Origin: Methylobacterium sp. J-068
Lineage (GTDB): Bacteria; Pseudomonadota; Alphaproteobacteria; Rhizobiales; Beijerinckiaceae
Reading direction: 5' to 3'
Assembly (NCBI RefSeq): GCF_022829445.1
Contig: NZ_JAKSXY010000070.1
Location: 62,001-126,000, forward strand
DNA length: 64,000 bases
Under the pieces are notes generated by a model that saw only the letters and a program-made list of their open reading frames with translations, ran no database searches and was not told the origin of the DNA. Shown here in pieces: positions 8,224-16,962 of the stretch (position 1 is its first letter; each line of letters begins with the position of its first letter). Made by a program: the position numbers and the translations under genes.

Positions 8224-9165
8224 ATGCTAATACGCGGTCCCGAACGCGCCGATCCGACGCGCCGATCGGCCCTTTTCACCCTGGCTCTGGTGCCGCTGCT
8301 CGCTGGACGCGCGGCGCTGGCGGAAGCGCCTCTCGTCGTGGCCTCGAAGAGCGACACCGAAGGTGCGCTCACGGGCGCGATGATCGCGCAGGTCCTGTCC
8401 CGGCTCGGCCTTCCGGTGGAGCGCAAGCTCGGCCTGGGGCCGACCCTGATCGTGCGCGCGAGCCTGCTCTCGGGCGAGGTGACGATCTATCCCGAATATA
8501 CCGGCAACGGCGCCTTATTCACCGGCACCGAGACCGACCCGGTCTGGAAGTCGCCCCAGGGCGCCTTCGACACGATCCGCCGGCGCGACGCCGAGCGCGG
8601 CCTCGTCTGGCTCCAGCGGGCGCCGGCCAACAACACCTGGCTCATCGCCGTAAACGGCGACCTCGCGCGCCGGGAAGGCCTCGCCACCATGGCGGATTTC
8701 GCGCGCGCCGCGCGGGCGGGCCTCATCCGGCTCGCGGCCTCCACCGAGTTCGTGGAGAGCCCCGCCGCCCTGCCGTCCTTCGAGGCGGCCTACGGCTTCA
8801 CCCTGTCCCTCGACCGCATCGTCAGCCTTCCGGGCGGCGACACGGCGGTGACGGCGCGCGCGGCGGCAGAGGGCATCAGCGGGGTCAATGCCGGCATGGT
8901 CTACGGAACGGATGGCGCCCTGGCGGCCCTGGACCTCACCGTGATGAGCGATCCGCTCGGCGCCCAGATCGTCTACGAGGTGGCGCCCGTGATCCGGGCG
9001 GAGGCCCTCGCGCGGCATCCCGCGATCGGGCCGGCTTTGGCGCGGGTCTTCGCCACCCTCGACGCCGCCACCCTGCGCCGCCTCAACGCCCGGATCACCG
9101 TCGAGGGCGAGGTCGCCGAGAGCGTGGCCGCGCGCCACCTCGCCGAGAACGGATTGCTGCCGTGA
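8224..9165 (+). CDS. OpuAC/YehZ-type glycine-betaine (osmolyte) ABC transporter substrate-binding protein
   Basis: A 313-aa periplasmic protein. It starts with a twin-arginine-like or Sec signal (PTRRSALFTLALVPLLAG, Ala-rich cleavage site near residue 33). The mature part has the OpuAC pattern: LVVASKSDTEGALTGAMIAQVL, ASLLSGEVTIYPEYTGNGA and ESPAALPSFEAAYGF. Relatives bind quaternary ammonium compounds such as glycine betaine. The ATG at 8224 is chosen because it begins the signal peptide. The stop overlaps the GTG of the first permease (GTGA), so it heads a three-gene operon. Confidence 0.88.
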   Translation: MLIRGPERADPTRRSALFTLALVPLLAGRAALAEAPLVVASKSDTEGALTGAMIAQVLSRLGLPVERKLGLGPTLIVRASLLSGEVTIYPEYTGNGALFTGTETDPVWKSPQGAFDTIRRRDAERGLVWLQRAPANNTWLIAVNGDLARREGLATMADFARAARAGLIRLAASTEFVESPAALPSFEAAYGFTLSLDRIVSLPGGDTAVTARAAAEGISGVNAGMVYGTDGALAALDLTVMSDPLGAQIVYEVAPVIRAEALARHPAIGPALARVFATLDAATLRRLNARITVEGEVAESVAARHLAENGLLP

Positions 9166-10343
9166 CGGCGCGATCGGAATCCGCTGCTCCAAACCGGATC
9201 GACCTTCCCCACCTGCTCGCCGGTCTCGCCTGGCTCGCGGGCCTGTGGTTCGCGATGCTGCGCCTGCCGCTCTTGAATGTCGCGGCCAACCGGCTGGTGC
9301 CGGGGCACCCGGTCGTCGGCGCCGATGCGCTCGGCTGGACCGGTGCGGCCATCGCCGCCGCGAGTCTCGCAGGCCTCGTCCTTACGATGATCCGGGACGG
9401 TCGCCGGTTCGCCCTCGTGGCGGCCGCGGGCTTCACGGTGGCCCTCCTGATCCTCGCCGAGGGTCTCGGCTCGGGGGCGGCGCGCAACCTCGCGGGCGCG
9501 GCCCCGGCGGCGCGGGCCAGCCTCGGCGCCGGAAGCTGGCTCGCCCTGGCGCTGCTCGGGGGCGGGCTCGGATTCGCGGTCCGGCGCAGCCGCGTGCGGT
9601 GGCTGGGGTTGGCCGTCGGTCTCGGCCTCGGCCTCGGTCTGGCGGCCCTGGCCCACGCGGGACGCCTCGACGCGCTCTCGCTGGCCGTCGAGTACGCCGC
9701 GCGGCACGAAGCCGTGCAGGCCGCGATCCGCGAACACCTCGTTCTGGCGGGCTCCGCCCTCGCGATCGCGATCGCGGGCGCCGTGCCGCTCTCGCTCTGG
9801 CGTCGGGGCCAGGGCCTCGTCGCCATGCTCGTCGGCGGCATTCAGGTGGTGCCGGCCGTGGCGCTGCTCGGCGCCCTGGTCGCCCTGACGGCGGGCCTCC
9901 TGCGCGCCGTGCCGGCCTTGCGCGAGACCGGCCTGTCCGCCCTCGGCGCGGCCCCGGCGGTCGCAGGCATCGCGGCCTATCTGCTGCTGCCCCTGTGGCG
10001 CGGCATCGGCCTGGCCATGCGATCGCCCGACGCCGCGGCCATCGAGGCGGCCGAGGCGGTCGGCCTCACGCGCAGACAGATCCTGCTCGGCATCCGCCTG
10101 CCTCTCGGCGCGCCGATCCTGGTCGGGGCCCTGCGGGTCGCCGCCGTTCAGGGTCTCGGCCTCGCCACCCTCGGCGCCCTGGTGGGAGCCGGCGGCCTCG
10201 GCCGCATCGTCTTCGACGGGATGGCGCAGTTCGCGCCCGATCTCATCCTCCTCGGCGCCGTCCCGGTGGTGGCGCTGTCGCTCGGCGCCGAGATCGGGTT
10301 GAGCCGGCTCGAAGCGGCGGCGAGGCGGCGATGGCATCCATGA
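9162..10343 (+). CDS. YehY-type osmolyte ABC transporter permease
   Basis: A 393-aa polytopic membrane protein starting at GTG 9162 and overlapping the binding-protein stop. At least eight hydrophobic segments are visible. The N-terminal half carries extra helices, as in YehY; the C-terminal half is a BPD permease domain. The ATPase-contacting EAA loop is EAAEAVGLTRRQILLGIRLPLGAPI. It overlaps the second permease by 13 bases. Together they should form the membrane channel of a betaine-type importer. Confidence 0.88.
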   Translation: MTARSESAAPNRIDLPHLLAGLAWLAGLWFAMLRLPLLNVAANRLVPGHPVVGADALGWTGAAIAAASLAGLVLTMIRDGRRFALVAAAGFTVALLILAEGLGSGAARNLAGAAPAARASLGAGSWLALALLGGGLGFAVRRSRVRWLGLAVGLGLGLGLAALAHAGRLDALSLAVEYAARHEAVQAAIREHLVLAGSALAIAIAGAVPLSLWRRGQGLVAMLVGGIQVVPAVALLGALVALTAGLLRAVPALRETGLSALGAAPAVAGIAAYLLLPLWRGIGLAMRSPDAAAIEAAEAVGLTRRQILLGIRLPLGAPILVGALRVAAVQGLGLATLGALVGAGGLGRIVFDGMAQFAPDLILLGAVPVVALSLGAEIGLSRLEAAARRRWHP

Positions 10344-11095
10344 CGCGGTTCCCCCGGCTGAACCCGGCCCGCCACCCCGCCCCCGGTTTCGCCGCCATGG
10401 GCCTCGTCCTCGCGGCGATCAGCCATCCCGCCGTGGCGACGGCAATCGTCTCGGGCCTCGGCGAACCGGTCCGCCGGCCCCTGGCGGTCGCGCGCCTGCT
10501 CGACCTCGGGCTGCGGCACATCCTGCTGGCCGGGACCGGCCTCGGCCTCGTGGCGATCCTCGGCATCGGCCTCGGCATCCTCGTGACGCGCCCCGCCGGC
10601 GTGCCCTGGCGCCCGGTGGTCGATGCCCTCGCGGCAGGCGCCCAGGCGGTACCGCCGGTCGTGGTGGTGGCGCTGGCCCTGCCGGTGCTGGGGTTCGGCG
10701 GTCCGCCGACGCTGCTGGCCCTCGTCGCCTACGGCATCATGCCGGTGCTGCGCGGCACGGTGGGGGGCATCGAGGGCGTCGCGCCGGACGTCCGCGAGGC
10801 CGGACGGGCGATCGGCCTGACGCGGACGCAGATCCTGACGCGGATCGAACTGCCCCTGGCGGCGCCCGCCATCGTGGAGACCTTGCGCACGGCGCTGGTG
10901 CTCGCGGTCGCCACCGCCGCCGTGGGAGCGCTCGCCGGGGCGGCCACCCTCGGCTCGCCGATCGTGGCCGGGCTCCAGAACCAGAACACCGTGCCGATGC
11001 TCCAGGGCGCGGCCGCGACCGCCGCCCTGGCCTTCCTCGCCGATGCGCTGCTCCTGGCGCTCACCGGCCGCTGGCGCGCATCTACTCGTCCTTGA
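10331..11095 (+). CDS. YehW-type osmolyte ABC transporter permease
   Basis: A 254-aa BPD permease with five to six hydrophobic segments. Its EAA loop is [25 protein letters not shown], and the tail is [17 protein letters not shown], typical of OpuC/YehW subunits. The start overlaps the upstream permease; ATG at 10331 or 10340. In the E. coli yeh operon an ATPase gene (yehX) lies between the permease genes. Here there is no ATPase gene in the operon, and the next gene is convergent and unrelated. Its last 14 bases overlap the 3' end of the L,D-transpeptidase gene. Confidence 0.88.
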   Translation: MASMTRFPRLNPARHPAPGFAAMGLVLAAISHPAVATAIVSGLGEPVRRPLAVARLLDLGLRHILLAGTGLGLVAILGIGLGILVTRPAGVPWRPVVDALAAGAQAVPPVVVVALALPVLGFGGPPTLLALVAYGIMPVLRGTVGGIEGVAPDVREAGRAIGLTRTQILTRIELPLAAPAIVETLRTALVLAVATAAVGALAGAATLGSPIVAGLQNQNTVPMLQGAAATAALAFLADALLLALTGRWRASTRP

Positions 11096-12290
11096 ACACC
11101 ACTTCGGTCCCCGGCTTCACGCGGGTGGCGAGATCGCGCGCATCCCAGTTCGTGAGGCGGATGCAGCCATGGGATTCGGTCTTGCCGACCTTCTCGGGCT
11201 CGGGCGTGCCGTGGATGCCGTAGGAGGGGATCGACAGGTCGATCCAGACCACGCCGACCGGATTGTTCGGCCCCGGCGGGATCGTGAACTTGGTCTTCGC
11301 CTTCACCCCCGCGAACTGGTATTTCGGGTCGTAGGTGTAGGTCGGCGCGTAGGCGACGCCCTTCACCCGGGCCTTGCCCGAGGGCGCGGGCTTCTCCTCG
11401 CTGCCGATCGAGGCGGGATAGAACGCCACGAGCCGATCGTCCTTGTCGAAGGCGCGGACGCTACGGCTCTCCTTATCGACCTCGATGCGGGCGACGTCCT
11501 TGCCCGGCTTGGACTCCTCGCCGGCTTTGCCCTCCGCCTTCCTGTCCTCGCTCTTGCCGCTCTTGCTCATGGCGCTCTTGCCTTCCGGCTTCGGCTTGCC
11601 CGTTTCCAGCGGTGTCACCGCCGCCACCAGAATGACGGTACCGGGCTTGTCGAACGCGGCGTCGGGATTGAGCGCACCGAGGAGGTCCGGCGCCATGTGG
11701 AAGCGCTCGGCCAGCATCTCGCGGGCGCCGGTATAGCCGAGGGCGTCGAGATCGGCCTGCTGCTCCATCTTCGGCGGGATCTTGTCCACGAAGGGTCCGG
11801 CCGCATCCGCCTCGGTGATCGTGTATTCGGACAGGACCGGGTCCGAACCGGTCGCCTGGAGCTTCCCGGCGAGTTCGGGCGTCAGGTCCTCGCCGGCCGT
11901 CCGATCCTTCCCGGCCTTGAGACCATTGGCGGCCGCGAAGGCGCCGAGCGCACCGCGCAGGTTGTCGCCATCGCGCCCGTCGATGGCACCGGGCGAGAAG
12001 TGCGACCGGTCCAGCAGGATCTGCGCCCGGACCAGGGCGGGCTCCGGCCGCGTCGCGGCCGTGCGTTGGGACGCAGCGCTGTTCTTGCTCGGCTCGTTGC
12101 TCTTGTCCGTGTCGGCGGCCTCCGCCAGGGGCGCGGATTCGACGGCCTCGCGCGTCAGGGCCGGCGCCTCGGCTCGATCCTTGTCACGTGTCTCGGCGAG
12201 GGCCGAACCCGCGCTCAGGATCAGGGTGAGGGCCGCGAGGCCGCCCCGCATCGATCGTCCGCCCATGTCCACCGGAAGCTCCCGCCGCAT
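11082..12290 (-). CDS. L,D-transpeptidase (YkuD domain) with peptidoglycan-binding-like N-terminus
   Basis: A 402-aa exported protein. The signal peptide is around [20 protein letters not shown] peptidoglycan-binding-like segment follows ([19 protein letters not shown]...[10 protein letters not shown]), then a LysM-like stretch ([17 protein letters not shown]) and a Lys/Glu/Ser-rich linker. The C-terminal YkuD catalytic domain contains the [20 protein letters not shown] motif, with the nucleophilic Cys and the His. Such enzymes make 3-3 cross-links in peptidoglycan or attach proteins to it. Starts at 12290, 12266 or 12251 are all possible; the last begins the signal peptide most compactly. 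Confidence 0.93.
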   Translation of the reverse strand: MRRELPVDMGGRSMRGGLAALTLILSAGSALAETRDKDRAEAPALTREAVESAPLAEAADTDKSNEPSKNSAASQRTAATRPEPALVRAQILLDRSHFSPGAIDGRDGDNLRGALGAFAAANGLKAGKDRTAGEDLTPELAGKLQATGSDPVLSEYTITEADAAGPFVDKIPPKMEQQADLDALGYTGAREMLAERFHMAPDLLGALNPDAAFDKPGTVILVAAVTPLETGKPKPEGKSAMSKSGKSEDRKAEGKAGEESKPGKDVARIEVDKESRSVRAFDKDDRLVAFYPASIGSEEKPAPSGKARVKGVAYAPTYTYDPKYQFAGVKAKTKFTIPPGPNNPVGVVWIDLSIPSYGIHGTPEPEKVGKTESHGCIRLTNWDARDLATRVKPGTEVVFKDE

Positions 12291-12374
12291 CGCTTTGAAT
12301 CCGCAAAGGTAAGAGCGCTCGGCCGGCGCGCGTTCCGCGCTTCCTCGCGGCGAGCAGCCGATCGGCCGAACACG

Positions 12375-13298
12375 TTACTGGCAGAGCCGGTGTCCCGCGT
12401 TCCGTTCGCGCTCGTCGAGGTGGAGGTGGTTGGCGTGGGCCGCGTCCGAGCCCGGCCCCAGCACCGTCCGGAAGAAGCCGCAGGCCCGGCCCCGGACCGC
12501 GCCGAGGAACGTCGCCTCGGGCGTTCCGTCGGGCAGCGCCGTGACGGCGATGGCCGGGCGGTCGGCGAAGGTGAAACCCATCACGTCGACGCCGTTGGCG
12601 AAGCTGTGCTCGCTCAGCTTGGCGTCGGGATCGTGGTTCTGGCCCCGGCACTCGTAGGAGGTGCCGATCGTGAGCCCCTTGAGCGGCCGGCCGAGATCGC
12701 GCTCGGCCGCGACCTGCGCCTCCGTGGTCCACCGGGCCAGGGCCTCGGCGGCCTCGCAGACCAGGGTCACGGGCGGGGTCAGGGTTAGGTCGTCGGCGAG
12801 GGCCGTCATCCGCAGGGGCTTGGCCGCCCCGCATTGGCCGTTGGCGATGGCGGGAAGGGGCTCGAACCGGGCGCCGAGCCGCTCGAGGCGGCGGCGGCAG
12901 GCGCTGTCGTCCACGGGTGCCACCGTGATGGCGAGGGCCGCGCCGGAGAGTTCCGGCGGACGCGGCGGCGGCGCCGGTGTCTCGCCGCCCGCTCGGGGCC
13001 CGTCGGCGTCCGGCGCCGTCGCGGCGGGTGCGGCGAGTTCGGGCGGCCGCTCGGGCGGACGCGGCGTATCGGCGGGCAGGGCCGGCCCCGGTTCGACGGC
13101 CATCGGCGCTGGGGCACCGAGTTCGGGCGGACGCGCCGGGGGCGTCGGCGGCGGCATCGGGATCGCGGTGGCATCCGAGGGCACGCCCTTGTCCTGGGCG
13201 CGTGCCGCCCCGGACCCTGCCCCCGGAAGCGGCGGGGCGAGGAGCATCGGCGCGGCCAGCGCCAGGATCAGCGGGCCGGGGCGGCGGGGCGGGCGCAT
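12375..13298 (-). CDS. extensin-like C-terminal domain protein with proline-rich linker
   Basis: A 307-aa exported protein. The signal peptide is LILALAAPMLLAPPLPG. A Pro/Ala-rich linker follows, in which a P-x-R-P-P-E-L motif occurs three times. The bacterial extensin-like C-terminal domain begins at DDSACRRRLERLG. That domain has conserved cysteines (ANGQCGA, TLVCEAAEALARW, YECRGQN, GRACGFF, HRLCQ) and the SEHSFANGVDVMGF and HANHLHLDE histidines, which resemble a zinc peptidase-like site. Function is unproven, but a cell-envelope role fits the neighbouring L,D-transpeptidase. The ATG at 13298 is chosen because it begins the signal peptide. Confidence 0.88.
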   Translation of the reverse strand: MRPPRRPGPLILALAAPMLLAPPLPGAGSGAARAQDKGVPSDATAIPMPPPTPPARPPELGAPAPMAVEPGPALPADTPRPPERPPELAAPAATAPDADGPRAGGETPAPPPRPPELSGAALAITVAPVDDSACRRRLERLGARFEPLPAIANGQCGAAKPLRMTALADDLTLTPPVTLVCEAAEALARWTTEAQVAAERDLGRPLKGLTIGTSYECRGQNHDPDAKLSEHSFANGVDVMGFTFADRPAIAVTALPDGTPEATFLGAVRGRACGFFRTVLGPGSDAAHANHLHLDERERNAGHRLCQ

Positions 13299-13495
13299 CG
13301 CGTGTTCATCCTGGTCCGAGCCACCCGTGGAGACGGGCGACCACGTCGGGGTGCACGATCGGGGGGTTGAGGCCGGCCCGCAAGGGCACAAAGTCCACGC
13401 GCCGTCGCAATCGGTCGTCGCGCCGCCTTTGCGCTTTGGGATCGTGCGCTTACCCTAAGGAAGGTTTGCGCGACACATCGCACGAAGGAACCCGA

Positions 13496-15580
13496 ATGAC
13501 CTCAGGCACGCCCGACGCTCCCCTCGACCTTCACGCCACGCCGGCGTCGATCGGGCCCTTCGCGGAGCGGGACTGGTCGACGCCGCACGGCCTGCCGCCC
13601 TTCGAGCGCATCCAGCCCGCCCACTACCTGCCGGCCTTCGAGGCGGCCCTGGCCAGCCACGAGGCCGAGATCGCGGCGATCGCGGACGAGACCGCGCCGC
13701 CGAGCTTTTCCAACACCGTGGAGGCGCTGGAGCGGGCCGGGCACGACCTCGACCGGGTCGCGTCCGTGTTCTTCAATCTCAGCGGCAGTCACACCAACCC
13801 CGAGCTTCAGGCGGTCGAGCGGGCCATCACCCCGCGCCTCGCGCGCCACGGCAGCGCGATCTACCTGAACGCCGCGCTCTGGGCCCGCATCTCGGCCGTC
13901 GCGACCGAGGGTCTCGACCCGGAGCGGGCCCGCGTGCTCGACCGCTATCGCACCCGCTTCCGGCGCGCGGGCGCCGACCTCGCGCCCGAGGCCAAGACCC
14001 GCATGGCCGAGATCGCCGGCCGCATGGCCGAACTCGGCACGCGCTTCAGCCAGAACCTGCTCGCTGACGAGGGCGCCTTCGCGCTGCCGCTGGAGAGCGA
14101 GGACGATCTGGCCGGCCTGCCGCCCTTCCTGCGCGCGGCCGCCGCCTCCGCGGCGCGTGAGCGCGGCGGCGCCCACAGCCACGTCATCACCCTGTCGCGC
14201 TCGCTGATCGAGCCGTTCCTGGTGTTCTCGACCCGGCGCGACCTGCGCGAGAAGGCCTACGAAGCCTGGACCCGGCGCGGCGAGAACGGCGGCGACACCG
14301 ACAATCGCGGCCTGATCGCCGAGATCGTCTCCCTGCGGGCCGAGCGCGCCCGGCTGCTCGGCTTCGACAGCTTCGCGCATTTCAAGCTCTCCGACACCAT
14401 GGCGGGCTCGCCCGACCGGGCCATGGATCTCCTGCGCAACGTCTGGACCCCGGCCCTGAACCGCGCCAGCGCCGAGCGGGACCGGCTCCAGGCCCTGGTC
14501 CGGGCGGAGGGGCAGGACTTCGCGCTGGCGCGGCATGATTGGCGCCACTACGCCGAGAAGCTGCGGCGCGCCGAGCACGACCTCGACGAGAGCGAGATCA
14601 AGCCGTACCTGCCCCTCGAGGGCGTCATCGCGGCGGCGTTCGACACCGCTTCGCGCCTGTTCGGCCTACGCTTCGAGGAACTGGCGGGTGCGCCGCGCTA
14701 CCATCCGGACGTGCGCGCCTTCGCCGTGCGCGATGCCGACGGCTCCGAGGTCGGGCTCTTCCTCGGCGACTACTTCGCCCGGGCCTCGAAGCGCAGCGGC
14801 GCCTGGATGAGCGCCTTCCGCTCGCAGGAGCGCCTGAACGGCGACATCAAGCCGATCATCGTCAACGTGATGAACTTCGCCAAAGCCCCGGAGGGGGAGG
14901 CGACCCTGCTCTCCTTCGACGATGCCCGCACCCTGTTCCACGAATTCGGCCACGCCCTGCACGGCCTGCTCTCCGACGTGACCTATCCGCTCCTGGCCGG
15001 CACCGCCGTGGCGGGCGACTTCGTGGAACTGCCCTCGCAGCTCTACGAGCACTGGCTCGAGCAGCCGGAGGTCCTGCGCGCGCATGCCCGGCACTACCGC
15101 ACGGGCGAGCCGATGCCGGAAGACCTCCTGAAGCGGCTGCTCGCCGCGCGGACCTTCAACCAGGGCTTCGCCACGATCGAGTACACCTCATCCGCCATCG
15201 TCGACATGACCCTGCACCTGTCGAGCGCGGGCGAGGACGGGCTCGACGTCGCGGCCTTCGAGGCGGATGCCCTGAAGCGCATCGCGATGCCGGCCGAGAT
15301 CGCGATGCGCCACCGCTCACCGCACTTCGCGCACATCTTCTCGGGCGACGGCTACGCGGCGGGCTATTACAGCTATCTCTGGTCGGAGGTGCTCGACGCG
15401 GATGCCTTCGATGCCTTCCGAGAGGCCGGCGACATCTTCCACCCGGACACGGCGGCCCGCCTGCGCCGCTACGTCTACGGTGCCGGCAACCTGCGCGATC
15501 CGGGCGAGGCCTACATCGCCTTCCGGGGCCGCCTGCCCAGCATCGATCCGCTCCTGCGCCAGCGCGGCCTCGCGGCCTGA
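13496..15580 (+). CDS. M3-family zinc metallopeptidase (oligopeptidase A / Dcp type)
   Basis: A 694-aa cytosolic or periplasmic zinc peptidase that trims short peptides. The HEXXH zinc site is HEFGHALHGLLSD, with H482, E483 and H486. The third ligand region is VELPSQLYEHW. Further family marks are FSNTVEALERAG near the N-terminus, GLFLGDYFARASKRSGAWM, and the SGDGYAAGYYSYLWSEVL tail. No signal peptide is visible, so cytosolic action on signal-peptide fragments and oligopeptides is likely. An AAGGAA site precedes the ATG by about five bases. Confidence 0.95.
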   Translation: MTSGTPDAPLDLHATPASIGPFAERDWSTPHGLPPFERIQPAHYLPAFEAALASHEAEIAAIADETAPPSFSNTVEALERAGHDLDRVASVFFNLSGSHTNPELQAVERAITPRLARHGSAIYLNAALWARISAVATEGLDPERARVLDRYRTRFRRAGADLAPEAKTRMAEIAGRMAELGTRFSQNLLADEGAFALPLESEDDLAGLPPFLRAAAASAARERGGAHSHVITLSRSLIEPFLVFSTRRDLREKAYEAWTRRGENGGDTDNRGLIAEIVSLRAERARLLGFDSFAHFKLSDTMAGSPDRAMDLLRNVWTPALNRASAERDRLQALVRAEGQDFALARHDWRHYAEKLRRAEHDLDESEIKPYLPLEGVIAAAFDTASRLFGLRFEELAGAPRYHPDVRAFAVRDADGSEVGLFLGDYFARASKRSGAWMSAFRSQERLNGDIKPIIVNVMNFAKAPEGEATLLSFDDARTLFHEFGHALHGLLSDVTYPLLAGTAVAGDFVELPSQLYEHWLEQPEVLRAHARHYRTGEPMPEDLLKRLLAARTFNQGFATIEYTSSAIVDMTLHLSSAGEDGLDVAAFEADALKRIAMPAEIAMRHRSPHFAHIFSGDGYAAGYYSYLWSEVLDADAFDAFREAGDIFHPDTAARLRRYVYGAGNLRDPGEAYIAFRGRLPSIDPLLRQRGLAA

Positions 15581-15659
15581 TGTGCCGGCCCGTCATGGTA
15601 ACGGTTTCGTAAAGAAACAGCCTTAACCAATGCTTCCTGGCACACGGGAAGCACGGGTC

Positions 15660-16490
15660 ATGACGGATAAGGTCCTCGCGTCGTCGGCGGAAACCTCGCC
15701 CGACGCTCTGCTGAAACAGGCGATCCTCGGCGCGCGGGCCTCCGCCGAGAAGGCCGCCAAGCCAGCCATCATTGGCAAGCCAGCCATGGTCGCCAAGACC
15801 GGGTTCCGCATCGACTCCCGCCTCGCCGGGCTGTCGGCCGCGGCCCTCGGCCTCGGCGCACTCATGGGCGCGGGGGCGATGAGCCTCGCGACGCAGCCTC
15901 AAAGTGCCGCGAGCGGCGAGGCGCTCGCACAGGTCCGCCAGCAGGTCGAGGCGGCGCGTAACGACTCCGAACGCCAGATCGAGCGCCTGGGCAAGAGTCT
16001 CGCGCAGCTTCAGGAGAGCGCCGACGCGGCGCGCTCCGAGGCCAAGACCCGCAGCGCGGCGCTGACCGAGCGCGTCGGGCGCGCCGAGCAGAGCATCACC
16101 ACGAAGATGTCCGCCCTGGGCGACCGGCTCGAACAGGCCGAGAAGGACCAGACCGGCCGCCTCGCCGCGTTGACGACGCAGATCGAGAAGCGCGCCGCAC
16201 CGGTGGCGGCCACGCCGCTACCGGCCCCGCAGGCCGCCAAGGCCATTCCGCCGGAGCCGACCGAGACCGGAGCGCTCGCGGACAAGCCGAAACCCGCGCC
16301 GACCGAGAACTGGGCCGTGCGGGAAGTCTATGATGGGATCGCCGTCCTGGAGGATCGCAAGCGCCGCCTCGTCGAGGTCGGCCCCGGCGACACCGTTCCG
16401 GGTGTCGGCCGCATCGAGGGCATCGAGCGGCGCGGCAAGACCTGGGTTGTCGTGACGAAGCAGGGCACCATCACGCCCCAGGCGTGGTGA
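15660..16490 (+). CDS. membrane-anchored coiled-coil protein of unknown function
   Basis: A 276-aa protein. Residues 1-50 are an Ala/Lys-rich cytosolic segment with a repeated A-K-P-A-(I/M) motif. Residues 53-73 form one transmembrane helix (LSAAALGLGALMGAGAMSL). Residues 80-180 form a long coiled coil (ALAQVRQQVEAARNDSERQIERLG). Then come a Pro-rich stretch and a compact C-terminal domain (NWAVREVYDGIAVLEDRKRRLVEVGPG...GRIEGIERRGKTWVVV) that looks periplasmic. I know the architecture from other Hyphomicrobiales proteins, but no function. Two small hairpins (15604-15618 and 15632-15652) lie just upstream of the ATG. An ATG at 15630 is an alternative start. Confidence 0.75.
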   Translation: MTDKVLASSAETSPDALLKQAILGARASAEKAAKPAIIGKPAMVAKTGFRIDSRLAGLSAAALGLGALMGAGAMSLATQPQSAASGEALAQVRQQVEAARNDSERQIERLGKSLAQLQESADAARSEAKTRSAALTERVGRAEQSITTKMSALGDRLEQAEKDQTGRLAALTTQIEKRAAPVAATPLPAPQAAKAIPPEPTETGALADKPKPAPTENWAVREVYDGIAVLEDRKRRLVEVGPGDTVPGVGRIEGIERRGKTWVVVTKQGTITPQAW

Positions 16491-16512
16491 GTGGCCCGCG
16501 CATCGACCAAAC

Positions 16513-16728
16513 CTACGAGGTCTGAGCCTCGATCTCGGTCTCGGCATTCCGGACGGGGAAACGCGGCTCGACCGTCGCCGGATCGACGATCATGGCACCA
16601 CGCGCCGCGCGGTTGCGTCCATGCGTGAGGGCGCGCGTCCGGGCTTCCGCCGACGGATGCAGCATCGCCGCCAGGAAGGCGAAACCCTCGTATTCCGAGT
16701 CGAGATTCTTGGCTTCGAACACAGGCAT
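16513..16728 (-). CDS. small hypothetical protein
   Basis: A 71-aa soluble protein beginning MPVFEAKNLDSEYEGFAFL, with AMLHPSAEARTRAL and a proline-rich end. The amino-acid use looks protein-like (acidic N-terminus, helical centre), but no family is recognised. The frame extends upstream to 16833, but the extension is unconvincing. A GGTCCCC/GGGGACC hairpin lies 28-45 bases before the start and would form in the mRNA leader. Confidence 0.5.
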   Translation of the reverse strand: MPVFEAKNLDSEYEGFAFLAAMLHPSAEARTRALTHGRNRAARGAMIVDPATVEPRFPVRNAETEIEAQTS

Positions 16729-16755
16729 GGCGGCCACCGGACCCAGGGTCCCGAG

Positions 16756-16773
16756 GGTCCCCCGATGGGGACC
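16756..16773 (-). promoter_or_regulatory. leader hairpin upstream of the 71-aa gene
   Basis: A perfect 7-bp stem GGTCCCC/GGGGACC with a 4-base loop, 28 bases before the start of the small gene at 16728. Its role is unknown: it could stabilise mRNA or pause polymerase. There is no U-tract, so it is not a standard terminator. Confidence 0.4.
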
Positions 16774-16855
16774 ACAGAACCTGTCATTGGCAGATAATGG
16801 GGATATCGGCAACAAGTTCCGATCGGCCGCCAATATTTACCATTAATTCATCTCT

Positions 16856-16882
16856 GCACCGCGTCAAAGCTTATCGCGGTGC
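16856..16882. repeat. 8-bp inverted repeat in a lower-GC spacer
   Basis: GCACCGCG and CGCGGTGC pair perfectly around 11 bases. It lies 81 bases beyond the stop of the flavoprotein gene, in a locally A/T-rich stretch containing TTTACCATTAATTCAT. It could be an operator or a factor-assisted terminator; the sequence does not decide. Confidence 0.4.
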
Positions 16883-16962
16883 GGCAGCGCACATGATTAC
16901 AGTCTTCGTCTACCCCGAAAGCGGTAGCCAGGAGAAGGGCCCGGGCGTCCGGTTCCAGAGAT

